A stretch of 37,511 bases of DNA from contig JAJRQL010000089.1 of assembly GCA_024280265.1 (NCBI GenBank), positions 1-37,511 on the forward strand, written 5' to 3'. Source of the DNA: Deltaproteobacteria bacterium (lineage in GTDB: Bacteria; Desulfobacterota; Desulfobulbia; Desulfobulbales; Desulfocapsaceae). This document shows, piece after piece, positions 8,880 through 17,552 of this stretch (position 1 is its first letter; the number at the start of each line of letters is the position of its first letter). The translations under genes and the position numbers were made by a program. A model generated the notes under the pieces. It was given only the letters and a program-made list of their open reading frames with translations. It had not been told where the DNA came from and did not search any database.

Positions 8880-10882
8880 CAGTTTGACCTCCCTTTATGG
8901 CAGGGCCTGCAGTTGCCCTCCTGAAAAGGTGTATGGCCAACCGGGTAGAGCAGGCCTTTATCCGGACCACCATGAGCGTCATGGCAACTATTACAGGAGT
9001 CGGGGCCCGGCTCAATGCCTTTGTGAACAGTTGTGAACTCGGGGCCGGTCACAGTATGACACTCTGCGCAAAGCTGACTTCCTTTTTTATTAACCATGCC
9101 GGGTTCATTGGAGCCATGGGCCTGATGGCACTGGAGGCAGTTTTTTGCCGCCGGTCTGTGGACCACCCCTTCGCGCCAGAATTGGGCAATGTCTGTATGG
9201 CAGCTGAGGCAGATGACAGGTTGTGCTTTCTTGAGAATAAAGTCATGCGGAGAGCCGTGAGCAGCATGGCAGGTGGTACAGTTTTCATCCACTGCAGGTT
9301 TGTGGGGAAAGGTGGAGTTCAAGATGATGTCGTTGACATCACTGTGACAATCCAGACAGAGCTTGCCGGGTTTCTTTTTTATGACATAGGAATAGTCAGC
9401 AGAGTGCGGCGAATGACATATGTTGCAGTTACCCTTGGCTACCGGTTCATGGGGTCTGATGTTTTTTTCTGATTTTTGAATGGACTCATGGCAGGACGCG
9501 CAGAGTGCCCCACCGCTGTTGTCTGCTCGTAGAAAGGTTTTTTCCGTGGCTCCATGGAGCTGATGGCAGCCGCTGCAGTTTCCTGTGGCAAATGGTTGGT
9601 GCAGGCTGAACCTGCCTCGTTCATCTGCCTGTTTTTTATGACAGGAGAAGCAGAGTTCTCCCTGGGTGATTACCAGAAGTCTTGCACTTTGGGATTGATG
9701 AGGCTGGTGACAGGTGTTGCAGTTCTCCCCGTCGGCCGGTTGGTGGCTGCCGCTGGATGGCTTGTATACATCCCCGTTATGGCAGGTGAGGCAGAGGGTT
9801 TTATTGTCGTGTTTAAGCTGGAATTTACGGGGAGCAGCGTGACCGTTGTGGCATGACAGACATTGTCCGTCCACAACCGGTTTGTGACGACTGATGATCT
9901 CAGGTTTACTCTGGTCCATCATCGGTCCCTTCATCTTTTTTGTTTTCTTTTCAAAGGCTTCAGGTTGATGACAATCAAGGCAGATTTTGTTGGCAGGTTT
10001 TGCCAGCAAGACCCGTTCATCACTGGCATGAACAGAGTGACAGCTGGTGCATTGCTGATCCAGATAGGGTTTGTGGACACTGTCTTTTCCTGTGGCTGCC
10101 ATTGGCTTCTTGTGACAGTCAAGACAGAGGGTGTTGGCCGGAGCACTTGTGGTAATTTCTGTGCCACTGACCTGATGACAGGAGCCGCATTCTCCTTGCT
10201 CCATTGGTTGGTGTAGGGTTTTCTTGAGAAGTCTGGGGGCGTCACTTGCATGCGGGGTATGACATTGTATGCAGCCAGTTTGTACCGGATAGTTGCTGTG
10301 AACTTTTATGAATGTGTCCCGGTCTGCCTGGTGGCATGAGAGGCACTGTGCATCGGAGGGCATGGTAAGAAGACTGGCATTGTCCGATTTGTGTGGAGTG
10401 TGGCATGTCTGGCATCCATCATCCAGTGGGGCGTGGACATATTTTTTTCGGAATGCAGCCTGCTCATGACAGCTGAAACAGGTCGCCTCAGGGGTTTTTG
10501 TCAGGAGTTTCCGGTTTGTTGAATTGTGTGGAGAATGGCAGAGGCTGCATTCGCCTCTGGCCACGGGAGCGTGAACAGATTTCTGGTCAGCGGCTGGTGC
10601 TATTGTTTCATGGCAGTTGAAGCAGAGATCCGGTTCAGTTTGTCGCAGAAAGAGTCCTCCGATCAGGCCATGGGGCAGGTGACACTTGTCGCAGCGGTCG
10701 TTTTTTACGGGTTCGTGGACAAACCCCTGTTTAAGCCGCTGGCCCATTTCGGGGTGGCAGTCAAGGCAGCCCTGGGCTGGCCGTTTATTCGATTGGCGAT
10801 CCTGTACACAGGAAAAAAGAACTGCCCCGATAATAACAATACAAAGCGGGAAGACCTTTTTATTGAATTTAGTGATTTTCAT
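8879..10882 (-). CDS. 26-heme outer-membrane lipoprotein cytochrome
   Basis: A 667-residue protein. Residues 1-24 form a lipoprotein signal with lipobox LFSC (Cys25). I count 26 CXXCH motifs from CLDCH near residue 39 to CRPCH near the C-terminus, one per about 25 residues. They fall in doubled-CXXCH repeats with CHxPHxS and HxPV/A motifs that supply distal histidines. No other domain is visible. The ATG sits inside the end of the prolyl isomerase gene (14-base overlap) with AGG four bases upstream, and its stop overlaps the 16-heme start. It is the probable cell-surface partner of the barrel and the 16-heme protein. An inside-facing orientation is also possible because the lipid anchor does not fix the side. 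Confidence 0.92.
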   Translation of the reverse strand: MKITKFNKKVFPLCIVIIGAVLFSCVQDRQSNKRPAQGCLDCHPEMGQRLKQGFVHEPVKNDRCDKCHLPHGLIGGLFLRQTEPDLCFNCHETIAPAADQKSVHAPVARGECSLCHSPHNSTNRKLLTKTPEATCFSCHEQAAFRKKYVHAPLDDGCQTCHTPHKSDNASLLTMPSDAQCLSCHQADRDTFIKVHSNYPVQTGCIQCHTPHASDAPRLLKKTLHQPMEQGECGSCHQVSGTEITTSAPANTLCLDCHKKPMAATGKDSVHKPYLDQQCTSCHSVHASDERVLLAKPANKICLDCHQPEAFEKKTKKMKGPMMDQSKPEIISRHKPVVDGQCLSCHNGHAAPRKFQLKHDNKTLCLTCHNGDVYKPSSGSHQPADGENCNTCHQPHQSQSARLLVITQGELCFSCHKKQADERGRFSLHQPFATGNCSGCHQLHGATEKTFLRADNSGGALCASCHESIQKSEKNIRPHEPVAKGNCNICHSPHSADYSYVIKKKPGKLCLDCHSDVNDIILNSTFPHKPAVDENCTTCHAAHGSPHDFILKKAQPVICLSCHTDIAQFWREGVVHRPAAKNCLQCHQAHGSNEPGMVNKKGSQLCAECHTVTGPEFTTVHKGIEPGPDSCNSCHDAHGGPDKGLLYPVGHTPFQEGNCRPCHKGRSN

Positions 10883-12500
10883 CTACCTGCTCCAACTCTT
10901 CTTTAAGGTTCTGCCATACGGAATCATTGATTTTTACCTTGTATTCCTTTTTGAGTTGTTCCAGATAGTCTCTGCGGAGCTTCTGGCTTTTTGCAGCCTG
11001 CAGAGTTGTCCTTATGGACTCTCTGACTTCAGATAACGGCTGGATCTGTGCCGGTTTTCGTTCTATGAGCTGAACCAGGGTAATATGACCATCAACAGAA
11101 AAGACGTCACTCACCTCATTGACCGTTAATTTGTCAAGGACCTCTTTTACAGTCTTGTTGATGTGATCCACCGGCAGATCCCGGATGGGGATATCCTGGC
11201 CAGTTCTTTTCTGGGCAAGGAGCCTGAAGTCACCACCCAGGGCAACTTCCAGCCACAGAGAGTTGAGTCCATCCTCTGATCCTTCAACAATTACCATGCG
11301 GATCACCTCGGGCCGGCTGAAGAATTTTATATTTGCGTTGTAATAGGCCTCAATTTCTTCTTCACTGATGACCATATCGGTGGCAAAGAGTCGCGCTTCC
11401 AGGAGCTTTACCATCTGGTGCTGACGGTAAAACTGGTAAATAGCTTTAAAAGGGGGCCTGGTTTCGTATCCCCTGGCCACCCCCTCCCACGAAGTCAATG
11501 TCTGATCTATTATACCATTGACGACCTGGTTTTTGAATTGAAAACTTGTATCTTCGCTGAAACCATTTTTTCTTCTGAACTGGTGCAGTTGCTTGAGTTT
11601 TCCTACAACAATTTTTTCTGATATGTTGCCGTGGCTTGTGTAGATAAGAGGCTCGTCAGACAGTTCGTCATCGGGAATGGTGATGTCGAGCTGTTCCAGA
11701 CGGTCGGTATCGATTCTGACCTCATACTGTTCACGAAGATTCTTGAGCAGTTCAATGGTGAGCCTGGTTTCCTCTTTTTTCCAGATCTTTTTATGGATAC
11801 TCTCCCGGATGGATTCCATATCTTCACGGGTTCCTTCCTGCCTGTCCTGGAGACGCAGAACCACAAACCCCTCTTTCCAGGGAACCGGTGGAGACAAATC
11901 TCCTTTCTCAAGCTTGTTGAGAATGGGAAGCCAGCCGGGATTTATGGTGACAGGTCTGTACCACTCAATCCTCTTGGCATAGTAGCCACCCTTGGTCTCT
12001 GCCATGCCGGCGAACTCTTCGTCGCTGAGTGGTTTGTCACTGAGTGTATCTTTGAAATCTGTTGCACCCTCTTCTTCCTTAAAGAAAAAGATGTTGAGCT
12101 GATAGAGTGGGGCGTAGCTGTCAAGGTAGAGTTCCCAGAGGGCATCGTCTGTCACCTGTATCTTCTGATCCACCTCTTCACTTTTTAGTCGCATCAGGGT
12201 TCTGGCCTTGAGAAAGGTGCGCGTTTTGTAACGGTATGCCGGCGCCTCATAGAGCTTCATCTTCTCGGCTTCTTTAAAGAGGAGGTTCCATTCGACAAAG
12301 GCGGTCGGAGTTTCGGGGAACTGCATCCCCTCTTCTTGCCAGTTGGCCCACCAGTCCTTGAAATTCTGGGTTGAGTAGTCATCGTCACCGATGGTGACCA
12401 GGGTTGGTGGTCCCCAGGAGAACCAGCCACTCTGAGCTGGCAATACAGTGCAAAAGAAGAAAACAGTGATGCTGCAGATAATCGTTTTTATTCGGGACAT
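10869..12500 (-). CDS. SurA/PpiC-like peptidyl-prolyl isomerase chaperone (OscH-like candidate)
   Basis: A 543-residue exported protein. The ATG at 12498-12500 has AAGGA nine bases upstream. The signal peptide core is IICSITVFFFCTVLPAQS. A helical N-terminal region resembling SurA-type chaperones (about 45-125) is followed by a parvulin-like domain at about 130-225 (motifs EEFAGMAE, GYYAKRIEW, LEKGDLSPPV, GFVVLRLQDR). A second parvulin-like domain lies at about 385-490 (VIVEGSEDG, GGDFRLLAQ, VNEVSDVFSVDGHITLVQLIE). It overlaps both neighbours by 13-14 bases. In Geobacter a prolyl isomerase chaperone, OscH, folds OmcS for export. The same partnership is inferred here, possibly also for the proline-rich giant cytochromes. 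Confidence 0.88.
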   Translation of the reverse strand: MSRIKTIICSITVFFFCTVLPAQSGWFSWGPPTLVTIGDDDYSTQNFKDWWANWQEEGMQFPETPTAFVEWNLLFKEAEKMKLYEAPAYRYKTRTFLKARTLMRLKSEEVDQKIQVTDDALWELYLDSYAPLYQLNIFFFKEEEGATDFKDTLSDKPLSDEEFAGMAETKGGYYAKRIEWYRPVTINPGWLPILNKLEKGDLSPPVPWKEGFVVLRLQDRQEGTREDMESIRESIHKKIWKKEETRLTIELLKNLREQYEVRIDTDRLEQLDITIPDDELSDEPLIYTSHGNISEKIVVGKLKQLHQFRRKNGFSEDTSFQFKNQVVNGIIDQTLTSWEGVARGYETRPPFKAIYQFYRQHQMVKLLEARLFATDMVISEEEIEAYYNANIKFFSRPEVIRMVIVEGSEDGLNSLWLEVALGGDFRLLAQKRTGQDIPIRDLPVDHINKTVKEVLDKLTVNEVSDVFSVDGHITLVQLIERKPAQIQPLSEVRESIRTTLQAAKSQKLRRDYLEQLKKEYKVKINDSVWQNLKEELEQVDENH

Positions 12501-13078
12501 GGGAGCATTCCTTGGTTGGTCCAATTGGTTATAATTTCCTGGGACATGCGGCGGGCCAGGGCTGTAAGGGTTTTGAGTCTGCCAATGTGCATGAGTTGTT
12601 GGTATTCTTCTCCACGCCGTCTGTGGTAGGTTATCCAGAGAAGCTCACCAGTCTTGCCATGATAGAGTAGCAGGATGAGGGTGAGTTCAGTGTCCACAAA
12701 ATTCCCACTGTCTCTCTGGTACATTTTTTGTACAATTCCGCCAACAAGCAGATCCGGGTTGAGGCGGCCTCCAATCATCTTCAACTGCTCCCGGCTGGGG
12801 AGCCGATTTGGGTATAAGAGGAGCTGCTGATAGATATTTCTGACATCTCCCTCCTGGAGGAGTTGAAACTGGCCAGAAGCGGCCAGCTCAGAATGGAATA
12901 TCTTTGCCACCATATCACCACCCTGAAGATAATTGGATTCGTTCAGGAAAGGGAGTATGGCAATTTTACAAGTTCCTTCTGCCGGAAGCGGTGCCAGCTT
13001 TTTGGTTGAGGGAACCTGTTTACCGCAGGCGGTTAGAAGGAGCAGGGCGATCAGGAAACAGGGAAGAATATTTTTCAT
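12488..13078 (-). CDS. CsgG/TolB-like lipoprotein, third of three
   Basis: A 196-residue lipoprotein with lipobox LTAC (Cys18). The mature part shows a CsgG/TolB-N-like alpha-beta fold: an opening strand IAILPFLNES, then GQFQLLQEGDV, then LNPDLLVGGIVQKM, then LLLYHGKTGELLWI. The same four landmarks occur in the genes at 13082-14620 and 14617-15201. CsgG-type proteins form outer-membrane export pores and TolB/LpoB-type ones assist envelope complexes. Three different members in one operon suggest a hetero-oligomeric channel or its periplasmic part. The gene starts three bases after the preceding gene and overlaps the chaperone gene by 13 bases. OscEFG-like identity is inference. Confidence 0.8.
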   Translation of the reverse strand: MKNILPCFLIALLLLTACGKQVPSTKKLAPLPAEGTCKIAILPFLNESNYLQGGDMVAKIFHSELAASGQFQLLQEGDVRNIYQQLLLYPNRLPSREQLKMIGGRLNPDLLVGGIVQKMYQRDSGNFVDTELTLILLLYHGKTGELLWITYHRRRGEEYQQLMHIGRLKTLTALARRMSQEIITNWTNQGMLPCPE

Positions 13079-13081
13079 ATC

Positions 13082-14620
13082 TTAGAACTCCTCCACCCAT
13101 TCGGTTTCAATACTGGTTTCAATTTCCTCTATCTCACCTTCCGCCATCTCGAAGAGATCGCGAATCCGTTTCTTATACTGGTTGCCAAGTATATCTCTGG
13201 CGGTGAGCAGGCACTGAATCTTATCCCTGGAATCATTGGCGAGGTCGAGTTCTATGGAGGCGGGAAGCTCTGTTCCCTGTGCAAGTTTGAGAAGGCTTCC
13301 ATCTTCCTTGAAGAATTTGGCCCACCAGAAAATGAGAGGGGTTTCGGTGAAGTAATCAAGATCCACTCTGATTTGTGGATCCTCGCGGGATATTTCAACG
13401 GTCATCTCAGGCAGTTCCGGGAGGTATTGAACCCAGGCTTCTGTGGAGGATTCGCGTTCAGCACGATCCCAGGCCCTGAAGGTGATCAGGTATCCACCCG
13501 GGTCTGCGGTTGTGCCATAGGAAGTTCTGCCGTTCCAGGTCAGGCTTCGTGGCAGATTACCGGTTTTGTCGATGAGCACAATGACATCCTCATCTTCATC
13601 GGTAACTGATATTGCCCAGTGGCTGATGGGTTCTGGTTTGATAAGCTTAGGGAGGATACGCAGGTTTCGGCTGAAAAGTATTTCCCCGTTCAGTTCAGTT
13701 CCCAGTAATGTCAAGCGGACACCGGGTTCCTCAGTGTCAATGCTGTAAATGCCAATGACACTCTCCCTGCTGATACCGGACGGCCACCGGGCAAGAAGAT
13801 TCACGGTGTAGGTCCCGGCCTCCCCGCCAGCTTTCCAGGAGGTACTGTATGAGTACTCCCCTTCGTTACTGGTAAGTGGGTAATGCTGGTCGCCAACCTG
13901 AACTGAGAGTTCCGGCATACTGCCCTGTTCGTCGATGGATTTGTGGATTTTGACCCTGCAGGAGATCTCTTCTCCCGGTCGTAAATATTGGGGATGGATA
14001 AAAATGGTGTCTATGTTGAGACTGGTTGTTGCTTCCCCGGCAGTGCTTTCGGAAGTGGGCATGCTGGCAAACAGCTGCTCGAAAAATGGAGCATACAGAT
14101 CCTCAATGCCGTGGGGATCGTCGAGGCCCAGGAGGTTGATCTGGTCAGCATAGCTGAGGTTTGCCGTCTGGCTCCAGATAATTTTTGAGTCTTCAGTTCT
14201 GCTGAGCTGAAGGGTGAGGCAGAGAAGTGGCAGCTCGCCGGTGTTGATCTGGTAGAGGGTTCCCTGGAGGACAAGGTCAGCCTGTAGTTCTTTACGAACA
14301 AGAGATGCCTGGTAGCTTGTCAGCTTCCCAAGTTGCCTGATCCTGTTGCGGATCAGAAATCGCATGACTTTCTCTGCAGGTACCAGGGTTTTGTTGCGAT
14401 TAACGAGTTCCTGGCGAACTCGTTCTGTCACCGGATTGTTTATACCGTTGCTATCCCGGGTAAGGGCGAGCAGCGGGATGAAGGCAATGGTTTGGGCCCA
14501 TGCGGTTCCGGTGAACAATATGGCGCTGAGCAGCAGGGACAGGTGCAGCAGGAAAATGGCTGATCTGTTCCGTGACCGGAAGTGAGACCAAATGCTATGC
14601 ATTAGAAGCAGGTGTATCAC
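13082..14620 (-). CDS. exported CsgG/TolB-like protein with Ig-like beta domains
   Basis: A 512-residue protein starting at a GTG (14618-14620) with GGGAG five bases upstream. The GTGA overlap with the stop of the preceding gene supports this start. After a signal peptide (ending near TAWA-QT), residues 43 to about 200 repeat the CsgG/TolB-like pattern seen in its neighbours (IAFIPLLALTRDSN, LQADLVLQGTLYQI, KIIWSQTANLSY). The remaining 300 residues are beta-rich modules resembling Ig-like or FlgD-type domains (LRPGEEISCRVKI, GGEAGTYTVNLLARWPSG, DPGGYLITFRAWDRA). The acidic C-terminus is EIEEIETSIETEWVEEF. It is probably a secreted scaffold attached to the channel. No enzymatic motif is visible. 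Confidence 0.78.
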   Translation of the reverse strand: MIHLLLMHSIWSHFRSRNRSAIFLLHLSLLLSAILFTGTAWAQTIAFIPLLALTRDSNGINNPVTERVRQELVNRNKTLVPAEKVMRFLIRNRIRQLGKLTSYQASLVRKELQADLVLQGTLYQINTGELPLLCLTLQLSRTEDSKIIWSQTANLSYADQINLLGLDDPHGIEDLYAPFFEQLFASMPTSESTAGEATTSLNIDTIFIHPQYLRPGEEISCRVKIHKSIDEQGSMPELSVQVGDQHYPLTSNEGEYSYSTSWKAGGEAGTYTVNLLARWPSGISRESVIGIYSIDTEEPGVRLTLLGTELNGEILFSRNLRILPKLIKPEPISHWAISVTDEDEDVIVLIDKTGNLPRSLTWNGRTSYGTTADPGGYLITFRAWDRAERESSTEAWVQYLPELPEMTVEISREDPQIRVDLDYFTETPLIFWWAKFFKEDGSLLKLAQGTELPASIELDLANDSRDKIQCLLTARDILGNQYKKRIRDLFEMAEGEIEEIETSIETEWVEEF

Positions 14621-15201
14621 TCAACTCCCTTTGGTATGGTTAAGAGTATGTTGTCCAGCAGTTCTACGGTGATCTGGAAGGCATCCATGGGGTCCAGGCC
14701 AAAAAGACGATCGGTGAGAGAGTAGCCGTTCAAGGTATCACTTGCTCGCCACAGAATGAGGGCAGATTCACCATCAAGGAGCTGGAGGCTGACAGAAATT
14801 TCAGGATAGCTGAAGGATCCCTGTCGGTTTTCCCCAATGTTGTTTACTGTTCCAAGGACTAATCCCTGGACATTGAGTCGTTGAGAGAGCTGCTTGACAA
14901 TGGGGACATCCAGAGGACTGTTTCTGTCAATTCCCATTTCCTGCAGGGCATTGTCGACAACTCCTTTGTCCACCAGGTCAAAAATTCCTTTTGCCATGAT
15001 CTGAGTTGCGGTAATGTCGCGGATGCGGGCTGCCGCAAACTCATCCTTGGTATTGTTCTCAAATGGCAGGATGGCAACCCGGGTGATAAAGTTCAGGTCA
15101 ACCCCCTCACGCAAAAAGGTCTGGGTGGAGGCCCTCTGGCCGCAGCCGTAGCTGGAGAGAAGGGTGACGGTCAGAAACAGTAGCAATGGTAGTTTTTTCA
15201 T
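14617..15201 (-). CDS. CsgG/TolB-like lipoprotein, first of three
   Basis: A 194-residue protein with a signal ending SSYGC (Cys20, an acceptable though not ideal lipobox). The mature sequence opens with VAILPFENNTKDE, then a helix-strand unit GIFDLVDKGVVDNALQEMG, then LNVQGLVLGTVNNI and LQLLDGESALILWRA. These are hallmarks of the GNA1162/CsgG/TolB-like fold. The ATG lies three bases after the true end of the barrel gene and the stop overlaps the next start. Position between barrel and chaperone, and its two paralogous neighbours, suggest an outer-membrane export or conduit-assembly unit. Function is inferred from fold and context only. Confidence 0.8.
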   Translation of the reverse strand: MKKLPLLLFLTVTLLSSYGCGQRASTQTFLREGVDLNFITRVAILPFENNTKDEFAAARIRDITATQIMAKGIFDLVDKGVVDNALQEMGIDRNSPLDVPIVKQLSQRLNVQGLVLGTVNNIGENRQGSFSYPEISVSLQLLDGESALILWRASDTLNGYSLTDRLFGLDPMDAFQITVELLDNILLTIPKGVE

Positions 15202-15204
15202 AAT

Positions 15205-17390
15205 TTAAAACCTGCTTGTTAATCGGGCATTGATAAGCCAGGTGTTTTCCTCCTGGCCGATGATATAACTTGCTATGGATTGCATCGTAAAAAATTCGCT
15301 TATATTCCAGCTCCAGTTGGCGTTCACCCCCTGGAGGATGTCACTTTCTATGGAGCTGATCCTGTGTCCTACGGTGAAGTTGGTTTTGACGTCCGGACCA
15401 GAGAGAAGTTACTGTCGAGAAGAAGGCTCTGGTATCCTGACCAGGCCTCTCCGTAGCCCTGAGAGGCGTTGGCCTTTATTGAGACCAGGTCAGAGGGACG
15501 CCAATTGATATTCAGGGTTGCCCGCCCGCCGGACTCCTGAAGATCTGTGATTTCATTAAAGCCAACACCTTCGGAACCATGCTCTGCAATAAAGTCAACT
15601 AACAGGGTGGGGCGCAGCCGGGCGGTAAGAGTCCAGCGCATGGAGAGGCCCTCGGACGAGCGGTCCAGCTTTATATTTGTGTTAAAGTTCGTGTTGACCT
15701 CAAAGGTGGTGTCGAGATTTGGATACAGAATTGCGGTGACGTTGAGATGAAAGGAGTCATTGGTTGTCTGGGTCTTTCTGTCGGTGCTGTTTTCACTTCT
15801 GCTGATTCCAACAGTTGTGTCAAGGGTGGGAAGGAAAATTGATTGAATGTTCAGCGAATAGGAACGTTGTCCGGTGTCGGCAATATCACTGTTGCTGGTT
15901 GTGGTATCATTTACGGTGAATGAGGGGGCAAAGTATTGGTTGTACCACCACTGGACTCCGGCAGATTGAAAGATGCGGGTCCGGTCATTCGAGGTGTTGG
16001 ACTGTGAGTCATCCCAGACCATGGAGTAATTAAGAGTTGTTGAGGTGAAAGGAGTGTACCTGAGGTTCATGTCAATCAGGGTTCTGGTGTAGTCCTGTTG
16101 CTCGATATAACTGGCTCCCGTCCCCCCTGTTCTCTGGTTTCGGTAGGCTTCTATTTCTGTTATCGGAATAGAAAGTGTTGTAGGCCAGGCCGTTGTCACA
16201 AGTTTTATGTAGAGTTTCTGAACAGTTGAAATGTTGACATTGAAGCGGAAATTGTTCTGGTCATAACTTGTGGCCGGGTTTCGCTGGTCGAGTTGCCAGT
16301 TTATCCCATCGTCACTGGAGTAGAGATCCCAGCGTAAGGCGCCTGTTTCACTTACCAGTACGGGATCTATTTGTCCTGTGTAGACGTAAAGGGCGTCGAC
16401 TTCCTGGACATCTGTTTTGAGACCGATATTGGCCATCTCGTGGAGGTTGATTGCAAAAACAGCACTGTTCCTGTTGCCATCAAGAAGGCCGGGTGCTGTG
16501 GGAAGGGCGCCGCTTGTGGGAACCGGATCCACACCGGCAAATGCCTGACTGGCCTGGACGTTGACCAAGGCACTGTTGCCGCTTCCCGGGGTGACGGTGA
16601 GGTCAGTGGTGCTCTGGGTCAGCTGTCCAGAGGCGTTAAGGGAGAGCCGGTTCCCGAAAAAGGAGTCACCGTAATCAACGCGCCCAAAGTGCTTCAGCTC
16701 ATCATAACTTGTCCCTTCAACACCATCCTCCCGTATCTGGCTGTAGAGACTGTAATAGGTCTCAATTGTCTCTGATTCCCATTGGATTATAAATTCGGAC
16801 CACTGATTATTGGCATCGGTCAGGGGGACTTCTTCATTATCCTTGAGCCATTTCTGGCCGAAAATGACACTCAGATCCGGCCAGAATTCGTAGTTCCAGT
16901 TTGAAGCCAGGATGGCTTCCCAGCTCTGGTCCAGTTGGTCAGGCCTGTCTGTGTTGCTTGTTTCGTTAATGAGCCCACTGATTTCTGTGAAAAAAAGATC
17001 ATTTTCGATTTTGAAGTTTCCTGCTGGAGAGACAGTTTTCCTGACAATGTTGCCGGTGGTTATATTCTTTGAATAGCTGAAATTGGTGTCAAAGGAGATG
17101 GCTCGGGTAACCTGCGGATTCCACTGTATGCCATAGCGCTGATTAAAGCCGTTGGTGGATTCAGTTTCACTGGGGTTGACGCTGCTGTATTGCCAGGAGC
17201 CATCCAGAGATATGACTTCTGCTCTGGCAGCACTGGTGGAGTAGAGCAGAAAGAGGCAACAGAAAAGGGCCCGGAGCACTGTGGCCTGTTTTGTGAAAAA
17301 CGGTGGATGGGCTACTGTTACTGGCATTTTTTTGATAATGACTGTGGCAGCACGGTTCATCCTCGTTAAGGAGTTGATTATCCTTCTCAT
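15205..17390 (-). pseudogene. outer-membrane beta-barrel protein gene with a one-base frameshift near the 3' end
   Basis: The main frame runs from about 17390 to a stop at 15369 and encodes a signal peptide (core LRALFCCLFLLYSTSAARA) followed by alternating polar/aromatic strands typical of a 20-plus-strand barrel. Near 15371-15409 one base appears to be missing. The next frame continues the barrel for about 60 residues (VKTNFTVGHR ... INARLTSRF) to TAA at 15205-15207 and ends in phenylalanine, the usual Omp C-terminal signal. At about 16135-16470 there is an insertion with F5/8 type C (discoidin)-like motifs (RWDLYSSDDGINW, TEIEAY). The start is uncertain: 17390, 17360, 17327 or a GTG at 17279 are possible and none has a strong ribosome site. 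It is probably the porin of the cytochrome conduit. A sequencing error is as likely as true inactivation. Confidence 0.78.
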
Positions 17391-17422
17391 TTTTCTATAT
17401 ATAGGAGAAGTAGGATAATACA

Positions 17423-17452
17423 AAACCGGAGGATGGACAAGCAATGAATCGT
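17423..17452 (-). promoter_or_regulatory. possible promoter before the barrel gene
   Basis: On the minus strand TTGCTT, an 18-base spacer and TATTAT lie between the terminator of the OmcS-like gene and the barrel gene. The match is only moderate. A promoter is expected here because the terminator upstream would otherwise isolate the whole barrel-chaperone-cytochrome operon. Exact position is approximate. Confidence 0.35.
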
Positions 17453-17494
17453 CATAAACTTGCAATATCTTGAGTGAATTGCAGTAAATGGTAC

Positions 17495-17530
17495 AAAAAA
17501 ACCCCCAGCTCAAAGGTGAGCAGGGGGTTT
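17495..17530 (-). terminator. intrinsic terminator after OmcS-like gene 1
   Basis: In the minus-strand transcript a GC-rich stem (CCCCC and GCTCA pairing with TGAGC and GGGGG, one A-A mismatch, four-base loop) is followed by seven U residues. It lies 22 bases past the stop of the OmcS-like gene at 17553. It separates that gene from the barrel operon, so the first OmcS-like protein can be expressed independently and at a higher level. Confidence 0.88.
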
Positions 17531-17552
17531 GTGTTCATTAAAAAACAGGGGA

